Source: Buddleja alternifolia (Eukaryota; Streptophyta; Magnoliopsida; Lamiales; Scrophulariaceae). From it: a stretch of 64,000 nucleotides of DNA. The notes below the pieces were generated by a model. It was not told the DNA's origin. It searched no databases and worked only from the letters and a program-made list of their open reading frames with translations. Made by a program: the position numbers and the translations under genes. This document shows, piece by piece, positions 43,901 through 55,935 of this stretch. Positions within the stretch are counted from its first letter, which is position 1; the number at the start of each line of letters is the position of its first letter. The stretch spans positions 48,110,423 to 48,174,422 of the forward strand of contig CM033394.1 of NCBI GenBank assembly GCA_019426215.1. The letters run 5' to 3'.

Positions 43901-46900
43901 TGTTATTCGATAGATGTTTTCAAGAAACGTAATGTTTAACATCCTAGATCAAACTACTATGGCGTGTTTGATGAAGGTGTTATCCAATATGTATGAGAAA
44001 CCATCCGCATCGAATAATGTCTACCTTATGAGATGTTTATTCAATTTGAGGATGACTGAGAGGGGATCAGTGACCAACCATATCAACATGATCATCACTC
44101 AGTTGAGCTCGGTTGATATTAATTTTGAGGACGGGGTAAGGGCCTTATTTTTGTTTTCTTCATTGCCGAAAAGTTGGAGTACGACAATAACTGTAGTAAA
44201 TAGTTTATCTGGTCAAAGGAAGTTGAAACTTCAGGAGATTCGGGATCTGATTTTGAGCGAGGACAATCGTCGGAGAGAATCATGAGAACTCACATCTGCT
44301 GCATTGAGTGCAAAAAGCAGAGGGAGAAGTGTTTAATGGGATAGTCAGAAAGGTAAAGGACAATCCAAGTCGAAGGGATGAGGGAAATCAAAATCGCACT
44401 AGGATGCTGTTGTTGGAGCTGCAGTGAGAAAAGTCATTACAAGAGGAATTGTCTAGGAAAGGCTCGTCGGAGTCAAAACCAAGAATGTCAACAAGCAAAC
44501 GAAGCGGCAGACGATGTCAGAGATGCATTGGTTTGTTGTATTAATAGTCCAGTTGACCAATGGATACTGGACTCACGTGCGTCATTTAATGCTACTTCTT
44601 GTAAGAATTATCTAACAAATTATATCTCTGAAAAATTGAAAAGCTATTTCTTGCTGATGACGAACCCTTAGAAATTGTTGAAAAGGGTAATGTTGTAATA
44701 ATGAGGGCACTAGAGATGTTATTAAAACTGCATAACGTGAGACATGTTCCGAGATTGAGGAAGAATTTGATCTCGATGGATCAAATTGGTAGTGATGATT
44801 ACACGATGGTGTTTGGTGGTGGTGTATGGAAAATAACCAAAGGAAATATGGTGGTGGCTTGTGGTATGAAGTCTGGGACTTTGTACAGTACCGAGATATA
44901 AAAAAAAAAAGGACTCATTAGCTATAGTCGAGGCCACATAGGATATACATTTATGGCATTAGCGACTTGGGGATATGAGTTAGAAGGGAATGAGGAACAT
45001 GTCATCTAAGGGAAAGCTTCCAGTCTTGAAGAAGGCTGAGTTGGGTCTTTGCGAAGACTGTGTACCTGGGAAGCAGAAAAAGTTGAGCTTCTCCAAGATG
45101 GGAATAAAACCGAAGGCAAAGAAATTGGAACTTGTGCATACTGATGTATGGTGACCGGCACCAATACAACCACTTTGAGGGTCGAGATACGATGTCACCT
45201 TTATAGATGATTCCACGAGAAAGGTATGGGTCTATTTTTTGAAAAATAAGTCCGATGTGTTTTGTACCTTTAAGAAGTGGAAGGCAAAAGTTGAGAACGA
45301 GACGGAAGAGTTTGAGATCGGATAATGATGGCAAGTATGAGAGCCAATAATTCAAAGACTACTGTGCAGAGAATGAGATCAAGATGATCAAAACCATTAT
45401 GGGGATTCCGCAACAGAATAGGATTGCAGAGCAGATGAATAGGACTTTTAATAAACTGGCTAGGAGCATGAAACTCTACTACGGGTTGCCAAAGACGTTT
45501 TGGGTTGATGCAGTGAGCACGATGGCTTACCTCATTAATCGGGGACCTTTAGTACCATTAGACTTCAAAATTCCGGAGAAGGTTTTGTCTGGAAAGGTGG
45601 TAACTTTATCGCATTTAAAAAAATTTGGTTGTTTATCTTATGCTTTACGTAGTTCAGTTGACAGGGATAAGTTGGAGCCTAAAGCACAGAAGTGCATCTT
45701 TATTGGTTATGGAGAAGAGAGTTTTGGCTATCGGTTTTGGGATTACCAAAACAACAAATTCATAAGGCATAAAGATGTTACATTCAATGAGAAGGTGCTT
45801 TACAAAGATATATTTGGGGTTGAGACAGAGGATAATGAGAAACCGAAGGCGGTATTGGAAGAGATCACTCTAGATGAGGTTGCGGGAAATGACACTGAGA
45901 ATAGTATCGAGGAAGATCCGGAGACTCCGCCACCAACCTTGAGGAGATCGAGTAGAACTCCTAAACCAAACATGAGGTATTCCCCTTCCTTACGCTAAAT
46001 ACTTTTGACAGATTCGGGTGAGCCTGATTCATACAAGGATGCGATTAGTGTAGGAGATTATCTCAAGTGGGATATATCCATGAAGGATGAGATGAGCTCG
46101 CAGAGAAATCGAACTTGGAGGTTGACTAAGTTGCCAGAGGAAAAATGAGCTTTACAGAACCAATGGGTTTTTCGGGTTAAGGATGAATCGAATGGTAGTA
46201 AAAGGTACAAGGCGAGGTTGGTAGTTAAAGGGTTCTAATAAAAGGAAGGGATTGACTACATTGAGAGTTTTTTGTTGGTTGCCAAGGTGACTATTATTAG
46301 GTAAGTGTTGAGTATTGTTGTTGCAGAGAACCTACATCTTGAACAATTAGATGTGAAAACGGCATTCCTTCATGGGAATTTGGAAGAGGATATTTATATG
46401 GTTCAACCGGAAGGTTTTCTGGAGAATGGAAAAAAACACCTTGTATGCAAGCTAGAGGAAAGCTTGTATGGTCTTAAGGAAACTCTAAGGCAATGGTATA
46501 AAAAGTTTGACACTTTTATGGCTTGTAGTGGATTTAATAGGTGTCAAATGGACCATTGTTGCCATTTTAAGAAGTTTAGGAATTGTTATATCATCTTGTT
46601 GTTTTATATGGACGATATGTTAGTAGTCGGGTCTAGCATGAGGGAAATCGATAAACTAAAAAAGCAACTGTCTAATGAGTTTGAGATGAAAGACTTGGGA
46701 GCTGCAAAGACAATTCTTGGGATGAGGATTATTCGGGATAGGTAGAGTGGGAGTTTCGAGTTAACCAAAAAGAAGTATATAGAAAAGGTAATTGCTAGAT
46801 TTGCAATCACAAATGCTAAGTCTAGAAGTACTCCTTTGGGAGGTCATTTCAAATTGAGTAAGGAACAATCGCCTAAAACTGAGGAGGAGCAAGAACAAAT

Positions 46901-49900
46901 GGAAAAGGTTCCTTATGCTTCTGCCATTGGGAGTTTGATGTATGCAATGGTATGTACAAGGCTGGATATAGTTCATGTAGTGGAAGTTTTGAATCAGTAT
47001 ATGGCTAATACGGGTTTAAAGCATTGGAAAGCGGTAAAGTGGTTACTGAGGTATTTGAGGGATACATCAAGTATGTGCTTTTGTTTTTCGAGCAGTAGTG
47101 TTACTTTATAGAGCTTCGTAGATGCGGATTTAGGTGGTGATCAAGATGGTCAAAAGAGTACATTTACACTTTGGGTGACACTGCAATAAGTTGGACTTCT
47201 AGGCTACAAAAGTGTGTAGCACTCTCTACAGTCGAAGGATTATATTGCTGTTTTAGAAGCAGGTAAAGAGATGGTTTGGTTGAAAAATTTCCTGAGGGAG
47301 ATTGACAAAGAGCAACGGGATAGTGCATCCTACAGTGATAGCCAAAGTGTTATTTGCTTGGCTAAGAATCTGGTGTTTTGCTCGAGGACTAAGCATATGC
47401 AATTGAAGTATCATCATATCCAAGGGATGATAAATGGCGTGATTTTAAAGTTGAAAAAGGTGTTTTGTTCGAAGAATCCGGCGGATATGTTAACTAAGGG
47501 AATTACCACCAAGAAACTGAGGTTTTGTATGGCCTCAGTTGGCCTTGAGTTTCTATGATGAATGAGGCTCGTCTACACGAAAGCATACTTTCACCGGGGT
47601 TATGAGAAGTATGTTAAGAGTTAAGGTGATCAGTCTCCAATTAGGAGATTGATGGGGTATGTAGACTGATTGAGAGAAAGAGTGGAAGAATCGAAGACCA
47701 AGTGAAGCAGGATTCATGTCCGAACGTGAGGATGGCAATGTTCAAACGTGCCATACAGAAAGGCTCCAGTTTTTGGAGCTTGAGTCACATTCGAACGTGG
47801 TGCAGCACACTGTTCGAACATTGCATGCAGAAAATTTCAAGAAATTGACAAAGTCTGATGCCTGAACTTGGATGATGATGGTGACTTTCGAACATCGGGA
47901 CAGGCGAACTTTAACTTGGGCAGCAAGTAAACGCGGTTTAACCAAGTTTTGGGCTTGGTTTGAGTTAGGACTTGTTTCCTAATGTGTTTTGAAGACTCTT
48001 AAGACTCTATTAGGATATATATATATATATATATATATTCACATTATACTCTTGTAATATATATCTCTCATTATATAATCAATAAAACCTCTAGTGTAGA
48101 CCATAGACATAGGCATTCTTGGCCGAACCACGTAAATCTTGTGTTTTATCTTTTCTCACTTTTTCATTCACTTTTATTCATTTATGCGCATTGATTCCTA
48201 ACACATTTATCATTCAAGGTTTAGTTCACGCCATCATTGATAATGTTGGGTGCCCGGCGAGCCATCTAGTTGCTTGACCTTAGCTTGTAAACACTATGAC
48301 AGTCTTATCTTATATTATATCATTGATGGTTTTGGCAGTGTTTCTTTATCTTGTATATTGTCTTTAATTTAAAGATCCCTTGGATCACTCATGGCTTTGA
48401 GAGCGTTCGTGCACAAGGGAGTGGCACTGTGGAATGCTCTCAAGCGCTGTGATCCTAAAACCCCATTCTTAGTCATAGAGACTATGAGATGAGGGGATAT
48501 CATAGTCTCATCAAGACTAGTTTGTGTATGTCATTCTCATGAGAGGGTTACTTGTTGTACAGACATTGCCCTAGGGATTAGTGCATAATGAACATTGATC
48601 CATCCTTAGGTGAGTATGAGATTGAACAACCCTGTATGTTAGGATTCTTTGTTGGTTCTGTGTCGAACTTGGAATCCTAAGGTTGCGTAGGTGTGAAGTT
48701 AATCCTTATTGATCTGAGATCTCATGGCTACGATGTGTGTTACCCACTGCACTTTGATGTATTTCATGATTCAGGAGAGTTACGAAATGGGATACGTTGG
48801 GTGTAGTCTTGTAGTATGACGAAATAGATGACACCAATAGGGGATTCATCCAAGGTAGGATAACTTTCCTACGTTGTTGTGTAATCTAAATGACCGAAAA
48901 AGTCTCTGGCCAGATCAAAGTCTTCAAAGGGTTTTTGTGGTCCCTTTGTGGAAGACAAGGTCATTAGAGTTCCAACATAGTCATAGCTTCTGAGTTTTTA
49001 GAGTTTCGACTGGTATCCAAACTCTAGATTCAAACAAGAAAATGATGGAGCGATTCAACTCATGTGAAGATCGCAATTTAGATAGATTTGTTTACTTCAT
49101 TAATATCTAGGAAGTCATGGCAACATTGTTAGACATCGAATCATGACCAATAGGTGCCTTAAATTAATTGGGCATGTTAATTCAAGGCCTAATTAATTAT
49201 TTGGTTGAATAATTAATTAAAACAATTTGGAAATTGTCTAACCTTTGGAGATAGAACCTATTGCTAGCTTATTAATGAGTCTAAAGGGTCATACATTTAA
49301 CTTAGTGTAGTACCTTAGTGAAATTAATTCTTTCTGAATTAATTGAGAAATTAATTAATTGGTATTAATTAATTGAGAACCTCATTAATTGGTATTAATT
49401 AATTGAGAGCCTCATTAATTGAGAAAAGAATAAAATAATTAAGTGGGGTTAATGGTTGGTCTCATAATATAATTTGGTTTATTAGATTAAGACTAAGTCA
49501 ATTTAATTAATTGGTGGACTGATTAAATTAAATAGACTTGGGCTTGAATTGAGAAGAGAGGCCGACTAGGGCTTTCTTCCCTAGTAGTAGACGACCACAC
49601 TGGGTATAAGCATACCTAGTGTGAGTCGTCCACCTTATCATTGTTCAAGACAGATTTTGCCTTCTCTCTTCTTTTTCTCCCTGCATTAGAGCTTATATAG
49701 AAATTCCTATCCCTTTTTCTAGAGCCATATTCGATATTTTCTAGGCTAACACTGAAAGAAATAATCGAGGGTACGAGCTAAGGTATGGATACCGTTACAG
49801 ACACTTTACAGAGTTTGAGTGTTGAAGCAGATGAAATCCCGATGAGGATTGGTAGGAGCAGAGCAAAATCGTCCCTACTGTAGAAGAAGGAGACATTTTG

Positions 49901-52616
49901 CAGATTCAGTTTTTCCATCAGTTGGTGATAGATCAACTAATCGGTAAGTATCGCGATAAACACTCTATGTATTTTTTCGTGAATTTGATGGTCTCATGTC
50001 TTCCCTATTCTCTGTTTAGAGATTGTGCATAAAATTTTAATTCTCTATTTCTACTGTGATTGATATGTATATTATGATATCAAAAAGTAAAATGATAGTA
50101 TCATCATATATCAATCAAACCTTCATACTTCAATTAGGCACATGCATTTTCGGGCGGCATCAACTAAACCCCATTTCAGATTGAATTCCACATTCACAAC
50201 TAACAACTAAAGATAAGTTGTTGAGATGACGAAATAATTGAAATAAAGTTTAATCATGACTTTCAGGAGGATAATAAATAGTAGATAAATTGGCCAACAT
50301 TGCTTACGACCAATATTTAAGCATTGTACTTCTACCAGATCATTTGTCTCTAGAACTTCACAAACTTCTTAGAATGGACAGATTATAATTTTCATCTTTT
50401 CGAAATATTTGGGCATAAAACGTAAGCAAATAGTTTAGTTTATTATTTCGATAAATATATTTGTACTATTCTCTTAAGATTAATTAATAAAGGTTCAGGT
50501 TCTTATGCCTCTAGCCTAGACACGAAGGTTGCCTTTAAAAAAAAAAAAAAAATAAGTCACCTACAGAAAAGTTTGTCAGATTCGATGGTGGATGGATACT
50601 AGGCCAACTATCAGGCTTCAGTGCAAAATTACTTTTTCCATACATTAACTTGGTATGGTCGCCATTTTGGTACTTTAATGTGGGGGTGGTAATTTAGGTA
50701 CAGTAATGATACAAAAATTGGCACATTGAATACTTTTTGCTGGAAATTGCTGACGTGGCTGCTGGAAAATGTCAAAATTGGAGGAAAAATTGATGATGTA
50801 GCGCCAAGTGGACAATAAATTGGTGACATGGCGGCCAAATGAAAAAAAAATTGAAATTTTTTGCTACCTACGGATTTGAACCAATGACCTTGGAGATAAA
50901 ATTTTGCACTCCCTCCACTCCACCACAACGCACAAGTTGTTTTATTAGTTTTTTTTTGTTTTTTTTGATAAGATTATTAGCTTCTATTTAGTTACTTATA
51001 AGCATTTCGATTTTTGACATACTAATATATGATTATCAATATAGTATTTAATATCTATAACTAATATTTGATAGCATATATCGATTTTTCAGTATATGTA
51101 TATATCAGCAATTCATAATATTTGTCGAATATATAATTATTTTATCTAAGATTTATTATCAAATATGGAATTACATTAATTATAATCTATGTGAATAATT
51201 ATATATTCTATACATATATTTACTCTTATAAATCTTTAATATATATAAAATACTTTTAATAAGTATCGATATAGAAAAAGATTTAAATAGTTACATATGT
51301 TTGTCGTATTTATGAAGAAATTATATATAAGTACACATATCTAAATAAAAAAATTACGTTAGATATAATTATGTTCTGAAGAAGTAATTCTGAAAAATAA
51401 TATTGATTAATTATATATTAAAAGAAATTTTTGAAGCAAAAATTTTGAATTTTGTCCAATTGGCCGCCATGTCACCAATTTATTGTCTAGTTGGATGCCA
51501 CATCATCAATTTACCCTTCAAATCAGAAAAATCCCCAATTTTTGATATCGCTTGCACAACATGTGACAATTTTTAGTCAATTTTTTATTTTTTGGGCAAG
51601 TTTGTACTCAATGTGCCAATTTTTGTATCGTCATTGTACCTAAATTGTCACTCCCCACATTAAAGTACCCAAATGACAAACACACCAAGTTAATGTATGA
51701 AAAAAGCAATTTTTTCCAAGCTTGAGTCCATGCCCACAATTCAAACATTTTTCGGGTTTGATAACATAATTAACCAATCAAATCGTAAAACAAAGTCAAA
51801 AATCAAATAAATAATAGAGGGAAGTACATTTTTACCTCTTGGATTCCCATTTCCAGGTATAGGAGGATTAAGGAAATTGGTATCCGAGTACCTCATGAAA
51901 CACCCCGTGTTCAAAGCCCGACCCTCGGATGAAGGCAAGCATCTTGATATAGTTGCAGATGCATTCTCCAAACATGCCTTACAAGAACTAGTACTCAGTG
52001 TCCCCCAACAGTTTGCCAAAACATAAACCGAGTCGTTTACTGCCCTGGAAACCGCCACCTCGGCCCGTGCATACCCGTTATTGTTTGGCGCAGTTGAAAC
52101 AGCTCGTGATATAGCCTGCCTAGCTGATCCTGGGAAAGCTGGATCATTTCGGGTTATATTTCCACAGATAGCATGGTCGTGTGGCCCGGTATACTCCTGG
52201 AAGAAACTATAAATCTCGCCCCGCAAAAAACATCCGTCAAGGTAAACCATCCCTCCGGTATGGGGATAGCACTTGGGAAGAATGGTACGCACTTGAGCAA
52301 AACACAATACACAATCAACTAAAGAGAGATCACCGTAGCATTGGCCTACAGCGTAATGAGAGGGCCCTGTGCCGGTTACTGCTGCGCCAAAGCGCGATGT
52401 TCGAACTTGTTTATTTATTTTATCCATGTTGTCAACATAGTTTGGTAAGAAAATGGATGTGTTGTGCCGACGTGTGGTTCCACAGCTACGGTTAACAGTT
52501 TGAGTTCTTGGATCTGCAAATAATGCATCTGGTAATAGCAAAATCACCAGAGCAGTAATGGTAACAGACGGCACAAGAATTGCTCTCTTCATTATGCAGG
52601 TTTGCTTTGTCTGCAC
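40963..52616 (-). CDS. Cysteine-rich receptor-like kinase (DUF26/CRK, CRK2-like), seven exons
   Basis: Minus-strand exons: 52616-51836, 42933-42820, 42598-42465, 42321-42111, 42015-41781, 41533-41380, 41301-40963. All introns are GT-AG, phases fit, total 1,968 nt, 655 residues. Residues 18-34 form a signal peptide (a start at Met9 is equally possible). Two DUF26 repeats carry C-X8-C-X2-C at 93/102/105 and 203/212/215. A membrane helix lies at about 263-285 followed by [10 protein letters not shown]. Kinase: glycine loop IGRGGFG (333-339), Lys355, Glu371, HRD with Asp452, DFG with Asp470, APEY and [15 protein letters not shown]. In this plant family the outer domain senses apoplastic signals and the kinase signals in stress and immunity. 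No lesion is seen. Intron 1 is 8.9 kb and full of mobile DNA. Confidence 0.93.
43160..43680 (+). repeat. Tork-like 5' LTR
   Basis: 521 bp. Contains four GAACGT-type sites in palindromic context (CCGAACGTG 43230, AACGTTCGG 43247, TTCGAACGT 43300, TTCGAACGT 43394) and ends AACATAA-like …TTCCTAACA. TATTAGGATATATATTC near 43512 may be the TATA region. Confidence 0.85.
43681..44470 (+). pseudogene. Tork-like gag with zinc knuckle
   Basis: An ATG at 43722 ([15 protein letters not shown]) starts the gag frame; stops at about 43782 and 43911 interrupt it. The frame 43914-44285 gives the gag core ([75 protein letters not shown]). After another stop and shift, [14 protein letters not shown] at about 44405-44450 is the CCHC zinc knuckle. 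It would package element RNA; here it is broken. Confidence 0.8.
44471..46000 (+). pseudogene. Tork-like protease and integrase region
   Basis: [13 protein letters not shown] (44562-44600) replaces the active-site pattern D-S/T-G-A, with Gly changed to Arg. [20 protein letters not shown] follows. The integrase zinc region is blurred by stops; LELVHTDVW and [19 protein letters not shown] give the first catalytic Asp region, and a frame change near 45320 precedes a frame (45384-45998) with [20 protein letters not shown] (third catalytic Glu region), [11 protein letters not shown] and [20 protein letters not shown]. Several stops; not functional. Confidence 0.8.
46001..47560 (+). pseudogene. Tork-like reverse transcriptase and RNase H
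   Basis: [37 protein letters not shown] then a [41 protein letters not shown] and the catalytic YMDD (46605-46616), [50 protein letters not shown] and [15 protein letters not shown]. Interrupted at 46146, 46237, 46743, 47109 and around 47200. The RT palm aspartates remain. Confidence 0.85.
47650..48203 (+). repeat. Tork-like 3' LTR
   Basis: 554 bp; longer than the 5' LTR because of an ATATATAT run at 48014-48040 and a few short insertions. Confidence 0.85.
48244..50090 (+). repeat. Probable solo LTR (copia-like) in intron 1
   Basis: Begins TGTTGGGTGCCCGGCGAGCC. It has the make-up of long copia LTRs: AT-rich TTAATTAATT blocks (49180-49520), a TATA-like CTTATATAG near 49692 and a transcribed-looking tail. 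No coding sequence follows. The right end and TSD could not be fixed, so the limits are approximate. Confidence 0.5.
50622..51715. mobile_element. Long-TIR element (about 1.1 kb) in intron 1
   Basis: Arms of about 220 bp (50622-50846 and 51445-51715) are imperfect reverse complements: CATACATTAACTTGGT, GTACTTTAATGTGGGG, ACAAAAATTGGCACATTGA and ATAAATTGGTGACATGGCGG recur in reverse at the other end. The interior (51000-51430) is very AT-rich. Flanks AGGCTTCAG and AAGCTTGAG are a possible 9-bp TSD with two mismatches, suggesting a Mutator-like element. Confidence 0.68.
50868..50940 (-). other. tRNA-like (SINE-like) segment next to a TIR arm
   Basis: On the minus strand: GTGGTGGAGTGGAGG (A-box-like) and, further on, GGTTCAAATCC (B box), spaced as in tRNA-derived sequences. 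It does not fold as a full tRNA and is probably a SINE relic or chance. Confidence 0.35.
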
Positions 52617-53279
52617 ACTTTTTGCTGTTAAAAGGAGAAAATCAGTTAATTAAGAGAATTATTTAACTTCTTTCAAACAAAAAAATAAAAAAGAAAACCA
52701 ATCATTAGACCAAATTATAGAATGGACATGTTAAATTGTTATAATTATGAGCGCAATGTATATCCATAGATAAAAATATTACACAAAGACTAGAAAAAGA
52801 AATGAGAAGACAAGAAAATAAAAACAAATTGGGAAGAAGAAAGAAAGAAATGTACAGAAATGCAAAAGAAAAAATAAAGAAATATTGGAAACAAAGAAAG
52901 AAATATATCTAATCTATCTATCTAACCCCTAAATAAATGTGTGAATAACTCAATTGTTTGTTCCATTGTGAAAAGACTTTCATACCTACCCTTATTATTG
53001 ATAATAAAATAAAAAAATAATTAATAATTGAATTTATTAAGTAAAAGAGTCCATCGAGTGGTAGGAAACCATTTAGTGGGTCTACATGTCCAATTACATT
53101 AAGAGGAATTATGTGGGCATATCTATATATTATATTATATTATATACATAATCGTATTGTATTTATCATACTTAGCTATTTTCACTATGAAAAAATAGTT
53201 TATATTACTCTTATAAATATACGGAGTGCTAATATAAATACATATATAGTTACTCTTTTCTTGTCAAGTGACATAAATA
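52617..53279. other. Upstream region of the receptor kinase gene
   Basis: Probable promoter side of the minus-strand gene: AT-rich, with purine runs (52790-52905) and a TCTATCTAT run near 52915. No confident TATA box or transcription start. CTTTTAACAG next to 52628 would fit a 5' UTR intron acceptor. Confidence 0.4.
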
Positions 53280-55376
53280 TATGGGCCTTTGTTTTTAATG
53301 TTATTCTTAAAAAAATTATTTTACATTTCAAATAAATCAAAATACTTCTTGTGCTTAAACACATATACTTAATAATAATAGTTAATTAAGTATAAAAAAA
53401 TAAAATCTTAATAGTAAGAAGTATTTAGTGTAAGAAAAATATTTAAGTTTTACAATATCTAAAAGTACTTAGACATTGGGCTTAAAAACATAATTATATA
53501 TGAGAAATATAACCAAAGCAACTTTGGAGTTCTTTTAATTTTGTTATTTTTAAATGTAAGGTCGTGGATATAAATTGAAAGAAATTTGTAATAAAAACTC
53601 TCTCTTTTAAGATAACTCTCCTGTCATCCCAATTATAAAGGTTTAATTTAACTTAATTATCAGTTTAAATGAGATTTAAAAAAATAAAAAAATATTTAGA
53701 ACTTGTCTCATATATAGAGGTTATCGTTATTAGTGTTATATCAATATTTTGAACAAGTAATTTAGAAGCCCAAAAAAGTTCTTAAGCAATGACACTTTAT
53801 TTTGAGATGTTCATAAAAGTAAGAAAAAATGAAAATTGTAGGACACTTGAGTGAGAATATATATGATGCGCTCTGCATTTAATATTTTAAATAAGATTTA
53901 TAGACACGCGTATTCTTATGTAATATAAGGTTTATAGTTATTTTATCTTTATAATATTGTGTTAGAAAATATACTCTATGTTGCTGCATATATAATTATG
54001 AAAATAGATATTATATATTTTACATTATCAGAAAAGTGATATTGCAAAAGAAATAAATTTACTTGTATGTACAAATAATAAAAGGTTATATTCGTGACAA
54101 ATTATAAAAGATACTTAGATTAATGATCATATATATGAACATGCAAGAAAAATACTCATATGCTAATTAAAATTTATTTTACATTAAAAAAGATCAATAT
54201 ATTGCATGTGCTTAGATTTATCCTAAATACAACATAATAAAGTTGATCAATGGTAAAAAATGGTTGTAAGGGTTGATCAACGAAAAAACTCTTAACAGTA
54301 GGAAACTATTTAGTCAAAAAAAAAAATTACATTCCTATCTTGTCTAAAACTATTTAGACCTTATGCTTTAAAAACTTATTTAGAAGAATATATTTTTTTT
54401 TTTTGTTGAGCAAGAAAAAAAAGGGTTCATCTTTTATAAAATCTTATTTGGCATGTCCCAAAAATGAAAGAAGAAACAATAGTTATGGGAAATATCCAAC
54501 ATTGTATTTGTTGCTACAACACAGGCGAATATATATGTAGGAAATGATGATGAATTATTTTTCTTACATATAATTATTTTCTATATATGGATATATAAGG
54601 ATACATAACTTAAAACTACAACATGCTTACACAAATAGATTATTATCTTATATCTAGAAGTTCACACATTCTTGAAATTATTAAAATGAATAACAAATGT
54701 AAACAAATGAAACAAAGTCATATAATCAATTTTTGTGACTTTGACATATTTTATATTTAATTTTAAAACAGGTTATAAAACACAAGTGTTTTGTTTTGTA
54801 ATATGATTCTTATAGTTATTTGTCGTTTAAATCTCATAATAAAGAATATAATACATATGTTATTGCATATAGAAATATGGAGATAGAATTTATATTTTTT
54901 AACGCTACTAGAAAGAGTGACAATGTATAATAAAAAAAAAAACTACTTGTGTAGATCACAATAAAGAAGTCATTTATAAATTTAAAATGATATATAGACT
55001 AATAATTATATACATGAACATATTAGAAAATAAATACTATATTCTTGTGAGGCATTTATTTGACTTTCAAATAGATCATATTAATATTGTATGTGTTTAA
55101 ACATGTCTTAAGCATGACATAATAAGAATTAATTAAGAAGAAAAAAGAAACCTTAGTAGAAGGAAAATAGACATTTATTTAGAGTCCTATATTGCCTAAC
55201 ACTATTTAGACATTCCCGGAGGGGGGGGGGGATTAATTGTACATGTGAAGGTGTAATGAGAAAAATATGATGAAGGCCTTAAATTTGTAACTTCTTAAAT
55301 ATGAGGGTGTTAGCGATAAGTTGAGAGGAAATAAACCACTGTTTGCATCCCAATTTCATAGATCTATTTGGACTAA

Positions 55377-55546
55377 GAGTAATGTTATATACCACTGTTT
55401 GCATAGAACCCTTTTTTCACCTCCCCTTGATTTCGCAAGAAATTATTATGATTAGTTGACTTCAAATGATTTAGTCAATCAAGACTTTCTAAATCAAGTG
55501 AATGTACAAAAAGGTGGTTTGAAAATGGTGGTATATAACATTACTC
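55377..55546. mobile_element. MITE, 170 bp
   Basis: Perfect 19-base terminal inverted repeats GAGTAATGTTATATACCAC and its complement. Non-coding. TSD not clear. It lies inside the degenerate tandem array and explains part of the unequal unit length. Confidence 0.78.
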
Positions 55547-55824
55547 TTTCACCAAATTACTAACTTTAAATGAGATGTAAAAAAAAAAATAATAACATTT
55601 TATTTTATAGTGTCAAATAATTTCTTTAAGTCAATTAGAAGAAGAACATTTTAAATTATGTAGTGAATGCATATAAGGATATGTAAATTAAAACTAGGAC
55701 ATACTTACACAAACGGACTATCATCTTATGTTTAAAATTTCATACGTACAGAAGTTATTAGAATGAATAAAATAATATAAAAAGAATGTACTTGAAAAAA
55801 AAGTAATAGTGTGAAAATAGAACG

Positions 55825-55935
55825 TATTATGTATTTAATTTTGAAGCGCTTTATACACATGAGTATTCTTAATACATGAGTATTATGTATTTATTTTGAA
55901 GCGCTTTATACACATGAGTATTCTTAATACATGAG
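55825..55935. repeat. Recent tandem duplication of 55-56 bp
   Basis: 55825-55880 and 55881-55935 are identical except for one missing A; unit begins TATTATGTATTTA and includes GAAGCGCTTTATACACATG. Confidence 0.9.

Larger units (their letters stand above)
43160..48203 (+). mobile_element. Ty1/copia LTR retrotransposon, Tork-like, TSD CATTT
   Basis: 5,044 bp. LTRs 43160-43680 and 47650-48203 begin TGATGGGGTATGT and end TTCCTAACA. CATTT at 43155-43159 and 48204-48208 is an exact 5-bp TSD. Order gag, zinc knuckle, protease, integrase, reverse transcriptase, RNase H. It sits in intron 1 of the kinase gene in the opposite direction. Many stops and frame changes and clear LTR divergence (including an extra TA run in the 3' LTR) indicate an older, dead copy. 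Confidence 0.9.
42934..51835 (-). other. Intron 1 of the receptor kinase gene, 8.9 kb
   Basis: Donor AGAG|GTAAAA at 51835, acceptor TTTGCAG at 42934. Phase 1 on both sides: G + GT gives the Gly codon at the DUF26-membrane-helix junction. Contents: Tork-like copia 43160-48203 (antisense to the gene), probable solo LTR 48244 to about 50090, long-TIR element about 50622-51715. Only about 0.7 kb looks like original intron. Confidence 0.88.

Noticed and set aside
52181..52495. 104-codon plus-strand frame
   Set aside because: Antisense shadow of kinase exon 1.
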